Assembly (NCBI GenBank): GCA_030681525.1
Contig: JAUXSD010000241.1
Span: 1 to 54,910 of the forward strand
DNA from: Solirubrobacteraceae bacterium
GTDB taxonomy: Bacteria > Actinomycetota > Thermoleophilia > Solirubrobacterales > Solirubrobacteraceae
Length of the DNA: 54,910 bases
Direction of reading: 5' to 3'
Of this stretch, positions 7,677 through 15,360 are shown piece after piece. Under the pieces are notes generated by a model, which worked only from the letters and a program-made list of their open reading frames with translations, was not told where the DNA came from and made no database searches. The position numbers and the translations under genes were made by a program. How positions within the stretch are numbered: position 1 is the stretch's first letter; each line of letters starts with the position of its first letter.

Positions 7677-8891
7677 ATGCAGGCCGGCGCGCCCACCGCC
7701 GACGCGACCCGCGACCCGACGGGCCGCGGCATCCCGTCGTGGGTGCTCGGCCTCGTGCCGCTGCTGCTGATCATCGCCGCGGTCGGCGCGTTCTCCGCGC
7801 TCGACGGGCCCGGCCTCGGCGAGCGCACGGGACCGCCCGCCGAGGAGCTGGCCATCGAGCGCACGACGCTCGTGCCCGGCGCGATCGAGCTGACGGTCCG
7901 CAACGACGGGCCCGATGCGGTCTCGGTCGCCCAGGTCGTCGTCAACGACGCCTACGCGGGCTTTCGCGGCGCCGAGTCGCCAATCGGCCGCCTGGCCTCG
8001 GAGAAGCTCGTCATCGAGCATCCCTGGAACGAGGGCGAGGCCTACTCGGTCGCGCTGGTGACCTCCAGCGGCGGGACGATCGAGCACGAGATCCCCGTCG
8101 CGGTGCTCACGCCTGAGACCGACGCGAGCTTCTTCGGCCTCATGGCGCTGCTCGGGATCTACGTCGGCGTCATCCCGGTCGCGCTCGGGATGCTCTGGCT
8201 GCCGTGGATCCGGCGCATCCCGCCGGGCTGGCTGCGGGTCGTCATGGCGCTGACGGTCGGCCTGCTGGCGTTCCTGGCGCTCGACGCAACGCTCGAGGGC
8301 GTCGAGCTGGCGGGGGAGGGGTCGCAGGCGTTCGGCGGCGTCGCGCTCGTCTTCCTCGGCGCGGCGGTCGCCTACCTCGCGCTGACCGGGATCGGATCGT
8401 GGCTGTCGCGCCACCGCCGGGCGCGCGCCGCCGCGGGCGCGAGCGGCTCGACGCTCGCGATGCTCATCGCCGTCGGCATCGGCCTGCACAACCTCGGCGA
8501 GGGCCTCGCGATCGGCACCGCCTACGCGACCGGCGCGCTCGCCCTTGGCGCGTTTCTCGTCGTCGGCTTCGCCCTGCACAACACGACCGAGGGCCTGGCG
8601 ATCGTGGCGCCGATCGCCGACGCCAAGCCGTCGCTGGGCCGCCTGGCGCTGCTCGGTCTCGTGGCGGGCGCGCCGGCCGTGCTCGGCGCCTGGATCGGCG
8701 CGTCGGCGTTCAACAACTCGGTCGCCGCGTTTCTGTTCGGCGCCGGCGCGGGAGCGATCGCCCAGGTGATCGTGCAGCTCGCCCCCTCGCTGCGCGAACC
8801 GGGCGAGCGCAGCCTGGCGCCGCGCGTCGTCGGCGGCCTGCTCGCCGGCCTGGCGCTCATGTTCACGACCGGCCTGCTTGTCAGCGTGTAG
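7677..8891 (+). CDS. ZIP-family divalent metal transporter with extracytoplasmic N-terminal domain
   Basis: A 404-residue membrane protein. One N-terminal membrane helix (about 20-43) leads into a hydrophilic Ig-like segment (about 50-145). About seven to eight membrane helices follow. The ZIP metal-site motifs are HNLGEGLAIG and HNTTEGLAI in adjacent helices, with the second-motif pattern of the ZupT subgroup. It should move Zn, Mn or Fe across the membrane. The extra extracytoplasmic domain is unusual for a bacterial ZIP and could dock the co-encoded exported oxidase (inference). It starts 2 nt after the oxidase stop and ends 3 nt before the regulator. Confidence 0.87.
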   Translation: MQAGAPTADATRDPTGRGIPSWVLGLVPLLLIIAAVGAFSALDGPGLGERTGPPAEELAIERTTLVPGAIELTVRNDGPDAVSVAQVVVNDAYAGFRGAESPIGRLASEKLVIEHPWNEGEAYSVALVTSSGGTIEHEIPVAVLTPETDASFFGLMALLGIYVGVIPVALGMLWLPWIRRIPPGWLRVVMALTVGLLAFLALDATLEGVELAGEGSQAFGGVALVFLGAAVAYLALTGIGSWLSRHRRARAAAGASGSTLAMLIAVGIGLHNLGEGLAIGTAYATGALALGAFLVVGFALHNTTEGLAIVAPIADAKPSLGRLALLGLVAGAPAVLGAWIGASAFNNSVAAFLFGAGAGAIAQVIVQLAPSLREPGERSLAPRVVGGLLAGLALMFTTGLLVSV

Positions 8892-8894
8892 GGC

Positions 8895-9575
8895 ATGGCG
8901 ATGGCCTCCGGCACCGGACAGAGCAACGCGATCGAGGACTACGCGAAGTCGATCTACTCGCTGCAGCGGCGCGCGGCCGGCGGGGCCGTCACGACGAACG
9001 CGCTGGCCGAGCGCTGCGGTGTCACGCCGGCGTCGGCGTCGGCGATGGCCAAGAAGCTCGCCGAGCGCGGCCTGGCGATCCACGAGCCCTACCACGGCGT
9101 GCGCCTGACCCCGGCGGGCGAACGGCTCGCGCTGGAGATGCTGCGCCACCACCGGCTGCTCGAGCTCTACCTCGCCGAGCACCTCGACGTTCCGTGGGAC
9201 CGCGTCCACGAGGAGGCCGAGGCGCTCGAGCACGTCCTGTCGGAGTTCCTCGAGGCGCGCATCGCCGCCAAGCTCGGCCATCCCACGCACGACCCGCACG
9301 GCGACCCGATCCCCGACCACGACCTCGTCATCGACGAGGGCCACACCGAGGCGCTCGACAGCCTGCCGGTCGGCGCGGGCGGGCGCTTCGTGCGCGTGTC
9401 GGACTCCGATCCGGAGATGCTGCGCTATCTCGACGAGCGCGGGATCGCGATCGGCGCCGCGTGCCGGGTCAGCGAGCGCCAGCCGTTCGACGGCCCGATG
9501 ACCGTCCGCTTCGGCGACGCCGAGCACGTGCTGGGCGGCACGCTGGCGCGGGCGATGCGCATCGAGCTGGACTGA
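8895..9575 (+). CDS. DtxR/MntR-family metal-dependent transcriptional regulator
   Basis: A 226-residue regulator. The N-terminal winged helix (about 10-75: AIEDYAKSIYSL, LAERCGVTPASASAMAKKLAERGL) is followed by the dimerisation/metal domain with LALEMLRHHRLLELYLAEHL and HEEAEALEHVLSE, which supply the usual His and Glu ligands. A C-terminal FeoA/SH3-like domain starts at about 150. It likely senses Mn or Fe and controls its own operon through the AT-rich promoter at 6597-6639. It is the last gene of the three-gene unit. Confidence 0.92.
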   Translation: MAMASGTGQSNAIEDYAKSIYSLQRRAAGGAVTTNALAERCGVTPASASAMAKKLAERGLAIHEPYHGVRLTPAGERLALEMLRHHRLLELYLAEHLDVPWDRVHEEAEALEHVLSEFLEARIAAKLGHPTHDPHGDPIPDHDLVIDEGHTEALDSLPVGAGGRFVRVSDSDPEMLRYLDERGIAIGAACRVSERQPFDGPMTVRFGDAEHVLGGTLARAMRIELD

Positions 9576-9590
9576 GCTGAGCGTCCTCGT

Positions 9591-9608
9591 CGGGTCACGG
9601 TCGACCCG
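9591..9608 (+). terminator. candidate hairpin terminator
   Basis: CGGGTC-acggtc-GACCCG is a perfect 6-bp stem 15 nt after the regulator stop. It has no U-tract. The remainder of 9576-9741 shows no gene. Confidence 0.35.
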
Positions 9609-9741
9609 CCGTCCGGTCGATGCGGCGCGCGTCGCGGCGCGGTCGCCAGGGTGCGGCGTGCGCCGCGTAGCGCCGCGGACGCGCGCGCAGCATCGTCAAG
9701 GCCGTAGCGCTCCCCGTCCCGAACGACCCGGAGGTGCGGCC

Positions 9742-10506
9742 ATGCCCGCTCGAGCAACAGCAGCGATCAGCCCGCTCACCCCGCGCCAGATCGGCGCCGT
9801 CGCCGCCGGCGCCGGCGTCTTCAACAGCCAGCACTGCTTCCCGGCGACGCAGCGCAAACTACGTCATCTCGCCCGACCGCGCGCACCGCGAGCAGGGCGA
9901 GACGCTCGACTTCTTCGAGACCTCGACGTCCGACGCCGTCCAGGTGCGGATCGAGGGCAGGCGCTGTTCTCGTTCAACTCCGATCCCGAGGTCGTGAAGG
10001 CCTTCCACACGAAGTACGGCGTGCGGACGTTCGACGGGCGCCATCCCTACGACGGCTCGGAGGGCTGGGCGGCTTTCCTGGCGGTGCAGTTCCGCCCGGT
10101 TCTCGACAACGCGCTGCGCGAGGCGAGCGCTCCGGTACCGCTGCGTGGAGCTCAACAACACGTGCGCCTACGTGCAGGACTCGGCGGCCGTCGCCACCGG
10201 CAACGTCGACGTCGACAGCGACAACTCGCAGAACCTCAGCAAGGTGCAGGCCGAGATCGGCACGACGCTGGAGGCCGATCTGGAGGCGACGCTGGGCGGC
10301 CCGTTCTTCGAGAACGTGCAGTTCCGCGGGCCGAGACGCTGGCGCGCGCGGACGGCTCGCTGGCGGTGGTGCTGGTCCGCGACGACGACCCGCACGTGCG
10401 CACGGTGCGCGAGCTGCCGCGCGACCTCGGGTCGATCGAGCTGGCCGCCGAGCTGCGCCTGGCGCGCGAGGACGCGCAGCTTCAGGTCGACGAGCTCAAC
10501 CGCTGA
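9742..10506 (+). pseudogene. decayed SPFH/band-7 domain gene (multiple frameshifts)
   Basis: Segments of one protein lie in alternating reading frames. The ATG at 9742 (preceded by GGAGG) opens frame 1 with a membrane-helix region (IGAVAAGAGVFNS) up to about 9865. NYVISP and GETLDFFETSTSDAVQVRIEG continue in frame 2. LFSFNSDPEVVKAF to about 10137 is back in frame 1. VELNNTCAYVQD to FFENVQFR (about 10325) is in frame 2. The end up to 10506 is in frame 1 and is not recognisable as SPFH. The pieces join into the order expected of an SPFH protein. At least four frameshifts make a functional product unlikely. The final frame-1 part may belong to a different, fused fragment. Confidence 0.72.
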
Positions 10507-10531
10507 GCGGACGGCCGGGGGGCCGAGCCCG

Positions 10532-10537
10532 TAGCCT
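10532..10537 (+). promoter_or_regulatory. leaderless-type -10 element TAGCCT
   Basis: TAGCCT is exactly 6 nt before the GTG start at 10544, which predicts a leaderless transcript. Confidence 0.5.
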
Positions 10538-10543
10538 GCGCCC

Positions 10544-11812
10544 GTGCAGGACGACGACCGCCGGCGCCTGCTCACCCTGCCGGTCGTCGGCTGGGTGCTC
10601 TACGACTTCGCGAACACGATCTTCTCGTTCGTCGTCGTCACCCGCTACTTCAACGACTGGATCATCGAGGAGCGCGGGCAGCCGGACATCTACGTCGGCC
10701 TCATGGTGGCCGCCGTGTCGCTGGCGCTCGTCGTCGCGCTGCCGCTGATCGGCGCGCTGGCCGATCGCAGTGGGCGCCACAAGCCGATCCTCATCGTGTT
10801 CACGCTCGTCTGCGTCGCGGCGACCGGACTGCTGGGCGTCGTCGAGTCGATCCTGCTCGCGCTCGTCGTCGGCGCGATCGCCACGTTCGCGTTCAACACC
10901 GCCGACTCGCAGTACCACCCGCTGTTGAGCGTCGTCACGCCCGAGCGCAACCGTGCCCGGGTCTCGGGGATCGGGGTCGCCGTCGGCTACCTCGGCACGT
11001 TGAGCGTCCTGTTCCTGATCGGCGGGATCGCCACCGACGGCCACGCGCAGCGGGCGTTCCTGCCCGCCGCCGCGCTGTTCGCGCTCTTCGCCCTGCCGCT
11101 GTTCTTTCTCGTCAAGGAGGACCGTACGGGCGGCGAGCGACCGCCGGTCGGGCCGTTCGCCCAGCTCGCCGCGACCCTGCGCCGGGCGCGCGGCCGTCCG
11201 CACGGCCGGCTGCTGCTCGCGCGGTTCTTCTATGTCGACGCGATCGCCACGGTGCTCGCGTTCATGACCGTCTACGCGCGCCGGACGGGCGACTTCGACG
11301 GTCGCGAGCTCGACGTCCTGCTCGGCGTCGCCACCGTCGCGGCGATCGCCGGCGCGCTTGGCGCGGGCTGGCTCGCCCACCGCCACGGTCCGCGCCGCGT
11401 CGTGCTCGGCACCCTGGGGATGACGATCACCGTGCTGGTGATCGGCGCGGGCACCGGGTCGAGCGCGCTGCTGTGGGTCATCGGGCCGCTCGTCGGGGTC
11501 GCGCTGGGGTCGCTGTCGGCCGTCGACCGCGTCTTCCTGCTGCGTCTCGTGGCGCCCGAGCGCCGCGGCGAGGACTTCGCGCTGTACGCGCTCGTCGGCA
11601 AGCTCTCGTCCGGCTTCGGGCCGCTCGTGCTGTGGGGCGGGACGGTGCTCGTGGCGACCGAGCTGGGCCTGTCGAAGTTCGACGCCAGCCGGATCGCGAT
11701 CTTCGTCCTGGCCGGCGCGGCGCTGGCGGGCTACCTGATCCTGCGGCCGATCGCCGACGCACCGGCGGCGGGCGGCGCGCCGGCGGCCGCGGCCGCGCCG
11801 GCGCCGGCCTGA
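10544..11812 (+). CDS. MFS transporter, UMF1/Atg22-like
   Basis: A 422-residue polytopic protein with about twelve hydrophobic helices. The start has the pattern VVGWVLYDFANTIFSFVVVTRYF, and the loop after helix 2 is GALADRSGRHKP, the MFS signature. YDFANT near the N-terminus and the VGYLGTL segment are typical of the UMF1 (unknown major facilitator)/Atg22-like branch, often linked to amino-acid efflux. The tail is Ala/Pro-rich. The GTG start is supported by the -10 six bases upstream. It is convergent with the DsbA-like gene, only 4 nt apart. Confidence 0.85.
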   Translation: MQDDDRRRLLTLPVVGWVLYDFANTIFSFVVVTRYFNDWIIEERGQPDIYVGLMVAAVSLALVVALPLIGALADRSGRHKPILIVFTLVCVAATGLLGVVESILLALVVGAIATFAFNTADSQYHPLLSVVTPERNRARVSGIGVAVGYLGTLSVLFLIGGIATDGHAQRAFLPAAALFALFALPLFFLVKEDRTGGERPPVGPFAQLAATLRRARGRPHGRLLLARFFYVDAIATVLAFMTVYARRTGDFDGRELDVLLGVATVAAIAGALGAGWLAHRHGPRRVVLGTLGMTITVLVIGAGTGSSALLWVIGPLVGVALGSLSAVDRVFLLRLVAPERRGEDFALYALVGKLSSGFGPLVLWGGTVLVATELGLSKFDASRIAIFVLAGAALAGYLILRPIADAPAAGGAPAAAAAPAPA

Positions 11813-11816
11813 GCGC

Positions 11817-12686
11817 TCAGGCGGGCGACCACAGCGAGCTGTTGCCCGCGCCCGCGCGCACGACGCTGCCCTCGCCGACCGCGGCGATGAGCGCGGTCTC
11901 GGCGGCGAGCAGGTCGGGCGCGCCGAGGTGCGGCGTCATCGCCGCGGCGACCTCGGCCGAGGCCAGCGGGTACGGGAATGTGGCGAGCACCTCGACGGGG
12001 TCGTTCGCCGGCTCGCGCCGCGGGAGTGTCGGGCCGAGGTTCGCCACCACGACGTCGTACGCCTCGACGGGCTGAAATCCGCCCGCCTCCAGCCGGCGCC
12101 CGTCGAAGTCCAGGATCAGCGACGGCGCGGTGTAGCGCACGGTCCCGTCGGTGTTCGCGGCCCGGCCCTGGAACTCGGTCGGCGAGCCCGCCGCCGTGCG
12201 CGCCCGCGCCCGGTCGGCCTCGTAGGCCGCGAGCACGTCGGCGTCCTCGATGCGCGCGACGATCGCGTCCGCGTCGAGGCCGGGCACCGTCGCCAGCGCC
12301 CCGCGCAGCATTGCCGGGTCCTCCAGCCGGCCGGTCGTCGTGAACTGCGCGAACTGCAGCGCGCGGAAGGCCGACAGCTCGAGCTGCGGCGCGTCGAGGC
12401 GGGTGGCGACGATCGCCCGGCAGCCCGGCGCGGTGGCGCTGAGGTCGGACTTCGGGGTGAACGCGAACGGCATCCCGAACGGCGCGAACGTCGTGCGCCA
12501 GTTCATCGCCGACACCACGGGCTGGTACCCGCGGGCGACGTACTGCGCGCGATCCTCGGCCAGACCGATCGTCACGAGCGTCCAGCGCAGCGCGTCGCCG
12601 TAGCGCCAGCGCAGCGTCGTGTGGGCGGGCCAGGCCGAATACGCCCACGGGCAGCCGGGGTCGGTGAAGTGGGTGACCTCGATCAC
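11817..12686 (-). CDS. DsbA-family (FrnE-like) thioredoxin-fold protein
   Basis: A 289-residue protein starting VIEVTHFTDPGCPWAYSAWP. This is the FrnE/DsbA-like N-terminal strand and active-site helix. The active site reads CPWA, so the second cysteine of the usual CxxC is missing. The middle is a helical insertion domain (ELSAFRALQFAQF and following), and the cis-Pro region lies near GNSSL/SLILDF. It has no signal peptide, so it is cytoplasmic. FrnE-like members include oxidoreductases and polyketide-associated isomerases; with a single Cys it may act on glutathione-like or CoA conjugates (inference). The GTG at 12686 lies 13 nt after the stop of the SEC-C gene, so the two are probably co-transcribed. 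Confidence 0.8.
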   Translation of the reverse strand: MIEVTHFTDPGCPWAYSAWPAHTTLRWRYGDALRWTLVTIGLAEDRAQYVARGYQPVVSAMNWRTTFAPFGMPFAFTPKSDLSATAPGCRAIVATRLDAPQLELSAFRALQFAQFTTTGRLEDPAMLRGALATVPGLDADAIVARIEDADVLAAYEADRARARTAAGSPTEFQGRAANTDGTVRYTAPSLILDFDGRRLEAGGFQPVEAYDVVVANLGPTLPRREPANDPVEVLATFPYPLASAEVAAAMTPHLGAPDLLAAETALIAAVGEGSVVRAGAGNSSLWSPA

Positions 12687-12699
12687 GCGGGGCGCGCGC

Positions 12700-13680
12700 T
12701 CAGCTGCCGCAGCAGCGCTTGTACTTGCGACCCGAGCCGCACGGGCACGGCTCGTTGCGACCGGGCTCGGCGGCGCCGCCGCCGGTGCCGGCGAGCGCCT
12801 CGGCCAGGGTGGCGCGCAGGATTTCGAGCTGGGCGGCGTCGAGCAGTACCTCGACGTCCTGCTGGAAGCGCACGGCGGCGCCGTCGCCGGACCGGCTGAC
12901 GATCTCGAAGCCTCCCGCCGACGCGCGCCAGGCGAACGGCGGTGTGGCGATCCGCTCGCGCAGGGCGCGCACCGCGTCGGAGGCGAAGCCGTGGTTGTGC
13001 TGGTCTGAGGCCCCATCGGGCGCGACGTGATCGAGCTCGACGACGACCGCCACCGGCGTGCCGAACACGACGAGGGTCAGCTCCTCGGCGATCGCGACCC
13101 GGCGCGGGCGGCCGAGCGAGCGCCAGGCCGCGAGCGCTCGGCGCCGGTCGGCGTCGTCACCGCCGGCGCCCTCGGTGAAGCGCAGGGCGCGCTCGGCGGC
13201 GCCCGGCGCCGCGGGCGAGCGCCGCGCGGCGGCCGCCATCGCCAGCGCGGCGTAGATGCCGCCGGCGGTCGGCGTCTCGCCCTCGCCGCGCGCCTGCAGC
13301 CCGGCGATCGCCTGCATGCCGGCCGTGACGGCGATCTCCACCGCCTGCGCGGCGAGCGCGACGTGCGCGAGGCGCCCGAAGGCGGAGGTCGTCTGGGGGT
13401 CGGTCGGCCCGACCGAGGCCGAGAAGGCCTTGATGGCGTCGGTCAGCGCGCCGAGCTGCTCGGCCTCCGGCGCGCCGGTGCGGCGCAGCATGTCGGCCAG
13501 GCGCGACTGCGCCATGCCGGTCAGCTCGCTCTCGTCGCCGTGCTTCGTGACCGCGCGGTCGACGATCGCGCGCAGCGTCGCCACCGCGCCGGCGGCGTCC
13601 CCTTCGGCGAGCTGCTCGAGCGCCCGCTGGTCGGCGGCCTCGATCGCCTCGGGGCGCAGCTCGAGCAGGTCGACCGTCAT
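12700..13680 (-). CDS. SEC-C motif protein with helical repeat region
   Basis: A 326-residue protein. About 1-150 are TPR-like helices (QLAEGDAAGAVATLRAIVDRAV, QSRLADMLRR). A middle alpha/beta region follows (EELTLVVFGTPVAVVVELDHV). The protein ends in a SEC-C zinc motif, RNEPCPCGSGRKYKRCCGS, with the C-x-C-x8-C-C pattern. SEC-C tails bind zinc and often mediate contact with the ribosome or SecB. The rest is unrecognised. GAGGG lies near the Shine-Dalgarno position. Confidence 0.8.
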   Translation of the reverse strand: MTVDLLELRPEAIEAADQRALEQLAEGDAAGAVATLRAIVDRAVTKHGDESELTGMAQSRLADMLRRTGAPEAEQLGALTDAIKAFSASVGPTDPQTTSAFGRLAHVALAAQAVEIAVTAGMQAIAGLQARGEGETPTAGGIYAALAMAAAARRSPAAPGAAERALRFTEGAGGDDADRRRALAAWRSLGRPRRVAIAEELTLVVFGTPVAVVVELDHVAPDGASDQHNHGFASDAVRALRERIATPPFAWRASAGGFEIVSRSGDGAAVRFQQDVEVLLDAAQLEILRATLAEALAGTGGGAAEPGRNEPCPCGSGRKYKRCCGS

Positions 13681-13704
13681 CGCGCCGCCCTCATCCGGGC
13701 GCCG

Positions 13705-13941
13705 TCAGGCGTGGGTCGCGCACCCGCCTCCGCCGCAGCAGCCCTGGGCCGCCAGCGCCGAGCCGACGTCGCGCTGGAAGTGACGCTGGCCGGAGGCCAT
13801 GTTCGGCGTGAGGAAGGTCGAGAGAAGACGCTTGGTCTCCTCGGTGCCACAGGTGGGGCACGGCGGTGACGGTGCGTCGGAGCGGCACAGCTCCTCGAAG
13901 GTCAGTTCGCAGGAGGTGCAGGAGAAGTCGTAGATCGGCAC
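13705..13941 (-). CDS. FmdB-family zinc-ribbon protein
   Basis: A 78-residue protein that begins MPIYDFSCTSCELTFEELC, the FmdB/regulatory zinc-ribbon pattern. It has two CxxC pairs (C8/C11 and a CPTCG about 20 residues on), a KRLLSTF turn and a Cys/Gly-rich end (QGCCGGGGC). The family was named from the amidase operon of Methylophilus, and its function is still vague. The GTG at 13941 rather than a start 36 nt upstream is chosen because family members begin with MPIYDF and because a textbook promoter ends 7 nt before it. Confidence 0.87.
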   Translation of the reverse strand: MPIYDFSCTSCELTFEELCRSDAPSPPCPTCGTEETKRLLSTFLTPNMASGQRHFQRDVGSALAAQGCCGGGGCATHA

Positions 13942-13948
13942 GCGCGGG

Positions 13949-13977
13949 ATCGTGGCCGCCGCGGCACCGTCTGTCAA
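13949..13977 (-). promoter_or_regulatory. promoter of the FmdB gene, leaderless
   Basis: Read on the minus strand: perfect -35 TTGACA (13972-13977), a 17-nt spacer, -10 CACGAT (13949-13954), then 7 nt to the GTG at 13941. It is the clearest complete promoter in the window. Confidence 0.7.
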
Positions 13978-13992
13978 GCGCCGCCCGCCGGG

Positions 13993-14307
13993 TCAGGCGG
14001 GTTCGTTGTCGACCGCCTGGTACGGCCGCGGATCGGAGTCGTCGATCGAGACGATGCAGGAGGGCGGGCAGCCGAGCGGCAGGATGAGCTGCTTGCCGGT
14101 CCACCACCACGCCTCGACCTCGGTGACCATCGGGTCCGGCACGTCGAGCTCGAACACGACGCAGGCGTCGGCGCCGAGCGTGATCGCGCGGTCGTAGGCG
14201 TAGTCCTGCGAGAGCGCCTTGTTGGGCGCGACGTAGCTGCCGGGGCGCAGGCCCTCCGCGATGATGCCCTCGCGGCAGTCGGCGGTGGTTCCGTGGAAGA
14301 CGATCAT
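13993..14307 (-). CDS. small protein with HGT motif, possibly ADP-ribosyltransferase-fold
   Basis: A 104-residue protein that begins MIVFHGTTADCREGIIAEGLRPGSYV. A His-Gly-Thr strand, a short helix and a GLRP turn followed by a YVAPN-x-ALSQDYA segment recall the NAD-binding core of ADP-ribosyltransferase-fold proteins (KptA/PARP-like H...Y pattern). A catalytic Glu is not obvious, and EVEAWWW is only a candidate. The function is unproven. An open frame upstream adds 26 residues with no similarity. CCGAGG precedes the ATG at 14307. It is divergent from the gene at 14374. Confidence 0.65.
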   Translation of the reverse strand: MIVFHGTTADCREGIIAEGLRPGSYVAPNKALSQDYAYDRAITLGADACVVFELDVPDPMVTEVEAWWWTGKQLILPLGCPPSCIVSIDDSDPRPYQAVDNEPA

Positions 14308-14370
14308 GGCCTCGGAGCAGTCTGACGCATTGCGCTGCGGGAACGGCTTCGCGGCGGCCGGTGTAGCACC

Positions 14371-14388
14371 CGTATGCGTACCCATACG
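14371..14388. promoter_or_regulatory. palindrome over a start codon, candidate operator
   Basis: CGTATG-cgtacc-CATACG is a perfect 6-bp inverted repeat that includes the ATG at 14374. It lies in the short divergent region between the genes starting at 14307 and 14374. A regulator bound here would block both initiation and transcription. It could also be chance. Confidence 0.35.
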
Positions 14389-14916
14389 ACGGCGGCGCTA
14401 CTTGCGATCACCGGCCTCCTCGCGCTTCCGGCCGGCGTGTCGGCCGGCGGCTGGGCGATGGTGCAGCTCAGCTCGACTCCCGACGGCGTGGCGGCCGGCA
14501 AGCCGTGGGACGTCGACATCTCGGTGCTCCAGCACGGCTTCCGCCCGCTGGACGGCGTCCATCCCACCGTGACGATCGCCTCCGCCGACGGATCGCTCCG
14601 GCGCACGTTCACGACCCGCCCAGCCGGCCGGGCGGGGGTCCATCGCGCGTCGGTGACGTTCCCCCGTGCGGGGACGTGGCGCTACACGATCGACGACGGC
14701 TTCACGATGCGCCACCCGTACCCGCCGGTGCAGATCGGCGACGGCGCGGGCGCGGCGGCGGGCGCCTCCGGCCAGCGCGACGGTGGCGGCGGGCTCGCCC
14801 TCGACCGGCTCGGGCTGGCGGGCCTGGCCGGGCTGCTCGCGGCGGGCGTCGCGCTCACCCCGGCGCGCCTGCGCGCGCGGCGCACGGAGCATCCCGCGGC
14901 CGCTGCGGGGACCTGA
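14374..14916 (+). CDS. secreted/membrane-anchored YtkA/FixH-like protein
   Basis: A 180-residue protein with a signal peptide (about 1-24, ALLAITGLLALPAGVSA). A beta-rich domain follows (GGWAMVQLSSTPDGVAAGKPW, then TFTTRPAGRAGVHRASVTFP, GTWRYTIDDGF), and a C-terminal membrane helix lies at about 150-168. The Ig-like pattern with a final GTWRY strand fits the YtkA/FixH-like family, often near copper or cytochrome oxidase genes. The next gene, a cytochrome c, starts 1 nt after its stop, so the two are coupled and may act together at the outer face of the membrane (inference). Confidence 0.75.
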   Translation: MRTHTTAALLAITGLLALPAGVSAGGWAMVQLSSTPDGVAAGKPWDVDISVLQHGFRPLDGVHPTVTIASADGSLRRTFTTRPAGRAGVHRASVTFPRAGTWRYTIDDGFTMRHPYPPVQIGDGAGAAAGASGQRDGGGGLALDRLGLAGLAGLLAAGVALTPARLRARRTEHPAAAAGT

Positions 14917-14917
14917 C

Positions 14918-15310
14918 GTGCCGGGCGGGCCGGGCGTCCGGGCCGGTCTGGCCGGCGTGCTCGCAGCCGGCGCGGTGCTGCTCGCGCTCGGCGGGCCCGC
15001 GCGCGGCGACGAACCGCCGGCGGCGGTCGCGCGGGACGACACCGTCGCGGCCGGCCGTGCGCTCTTCGCGCGGATGGGCTGCGGAAGCTGCCACCGCCTG
15101 GCGGCGGGCGCCGGCATCGGCCCGATCGGACCCGACCTCGACCTCATGCTGCCCGGCTACGACGCGAAGTCGCTGCGGGCGAAGATCGCCGACCCGTACC
15201 CGACCGGCCCGACCGGATCCTTCCTCCGGATGCCGGCCTACGGCGACCGGATGAGCGATGCCGAGCTCGACGCGCTCGTCGCGTTCCTGCTCTCCACCAC
15301 GCGCGACTGA
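14918..15310 (+). CDS. membrane-anchored class I c-type cytochrome
   Basis: A 130-residue protein. The hydrophobic N-terminus (about 8-26) is an uncleaved anchor or signal. The haem motif is CGSCH (C55, C58, H59), preceded by ALFARMG. The axial Met is probably in FLRMPAY (about residue 100), and the fold ends SDAELDALVAFLL, the standard cytochrome c C-terminal helix. It carries one electron at the extracytoplasmic face. The GTG start lies 1 nt after the preceding stop. Confidence 0.87.
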   Translation: MPGGPGVRAGLAGVLAAGAVLLALGGPARGDEPPAAVARDDTVAAGRALFARMGCGSCHRLAAGAGIGPIGPDLDLMLPGYDAKSLRAKIADPYPTGPTGSFLRMPAYGDRMSDAELDALVAFLLSTTRD

Positions 15311-15342
15311 CCCCCCGGCGCGTCCGGATCCACGAGCTTCGA

Positions 15343-15348
15343 TAGCGT
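15343..15348 (+). promoter_or_regulatory. possible -10 element TAGCGT
   Basis: TAGCGT ends 12 nt before the moeA ATG, which would leave a leader of about 5-6 nt. It may give moeA a promoter independent of the cytochrome genes. Confidence 0.35.
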
Positions 15349-15360
15349 CCGCCTCTCTCC

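Noticed and set aside
9742-10506. Programmed ribosomal frameshifting in the SPFH gene
   Set aside because: At least four shifts in both directions without slippery sites or structures are far more easily explained by decay or sequencing error.
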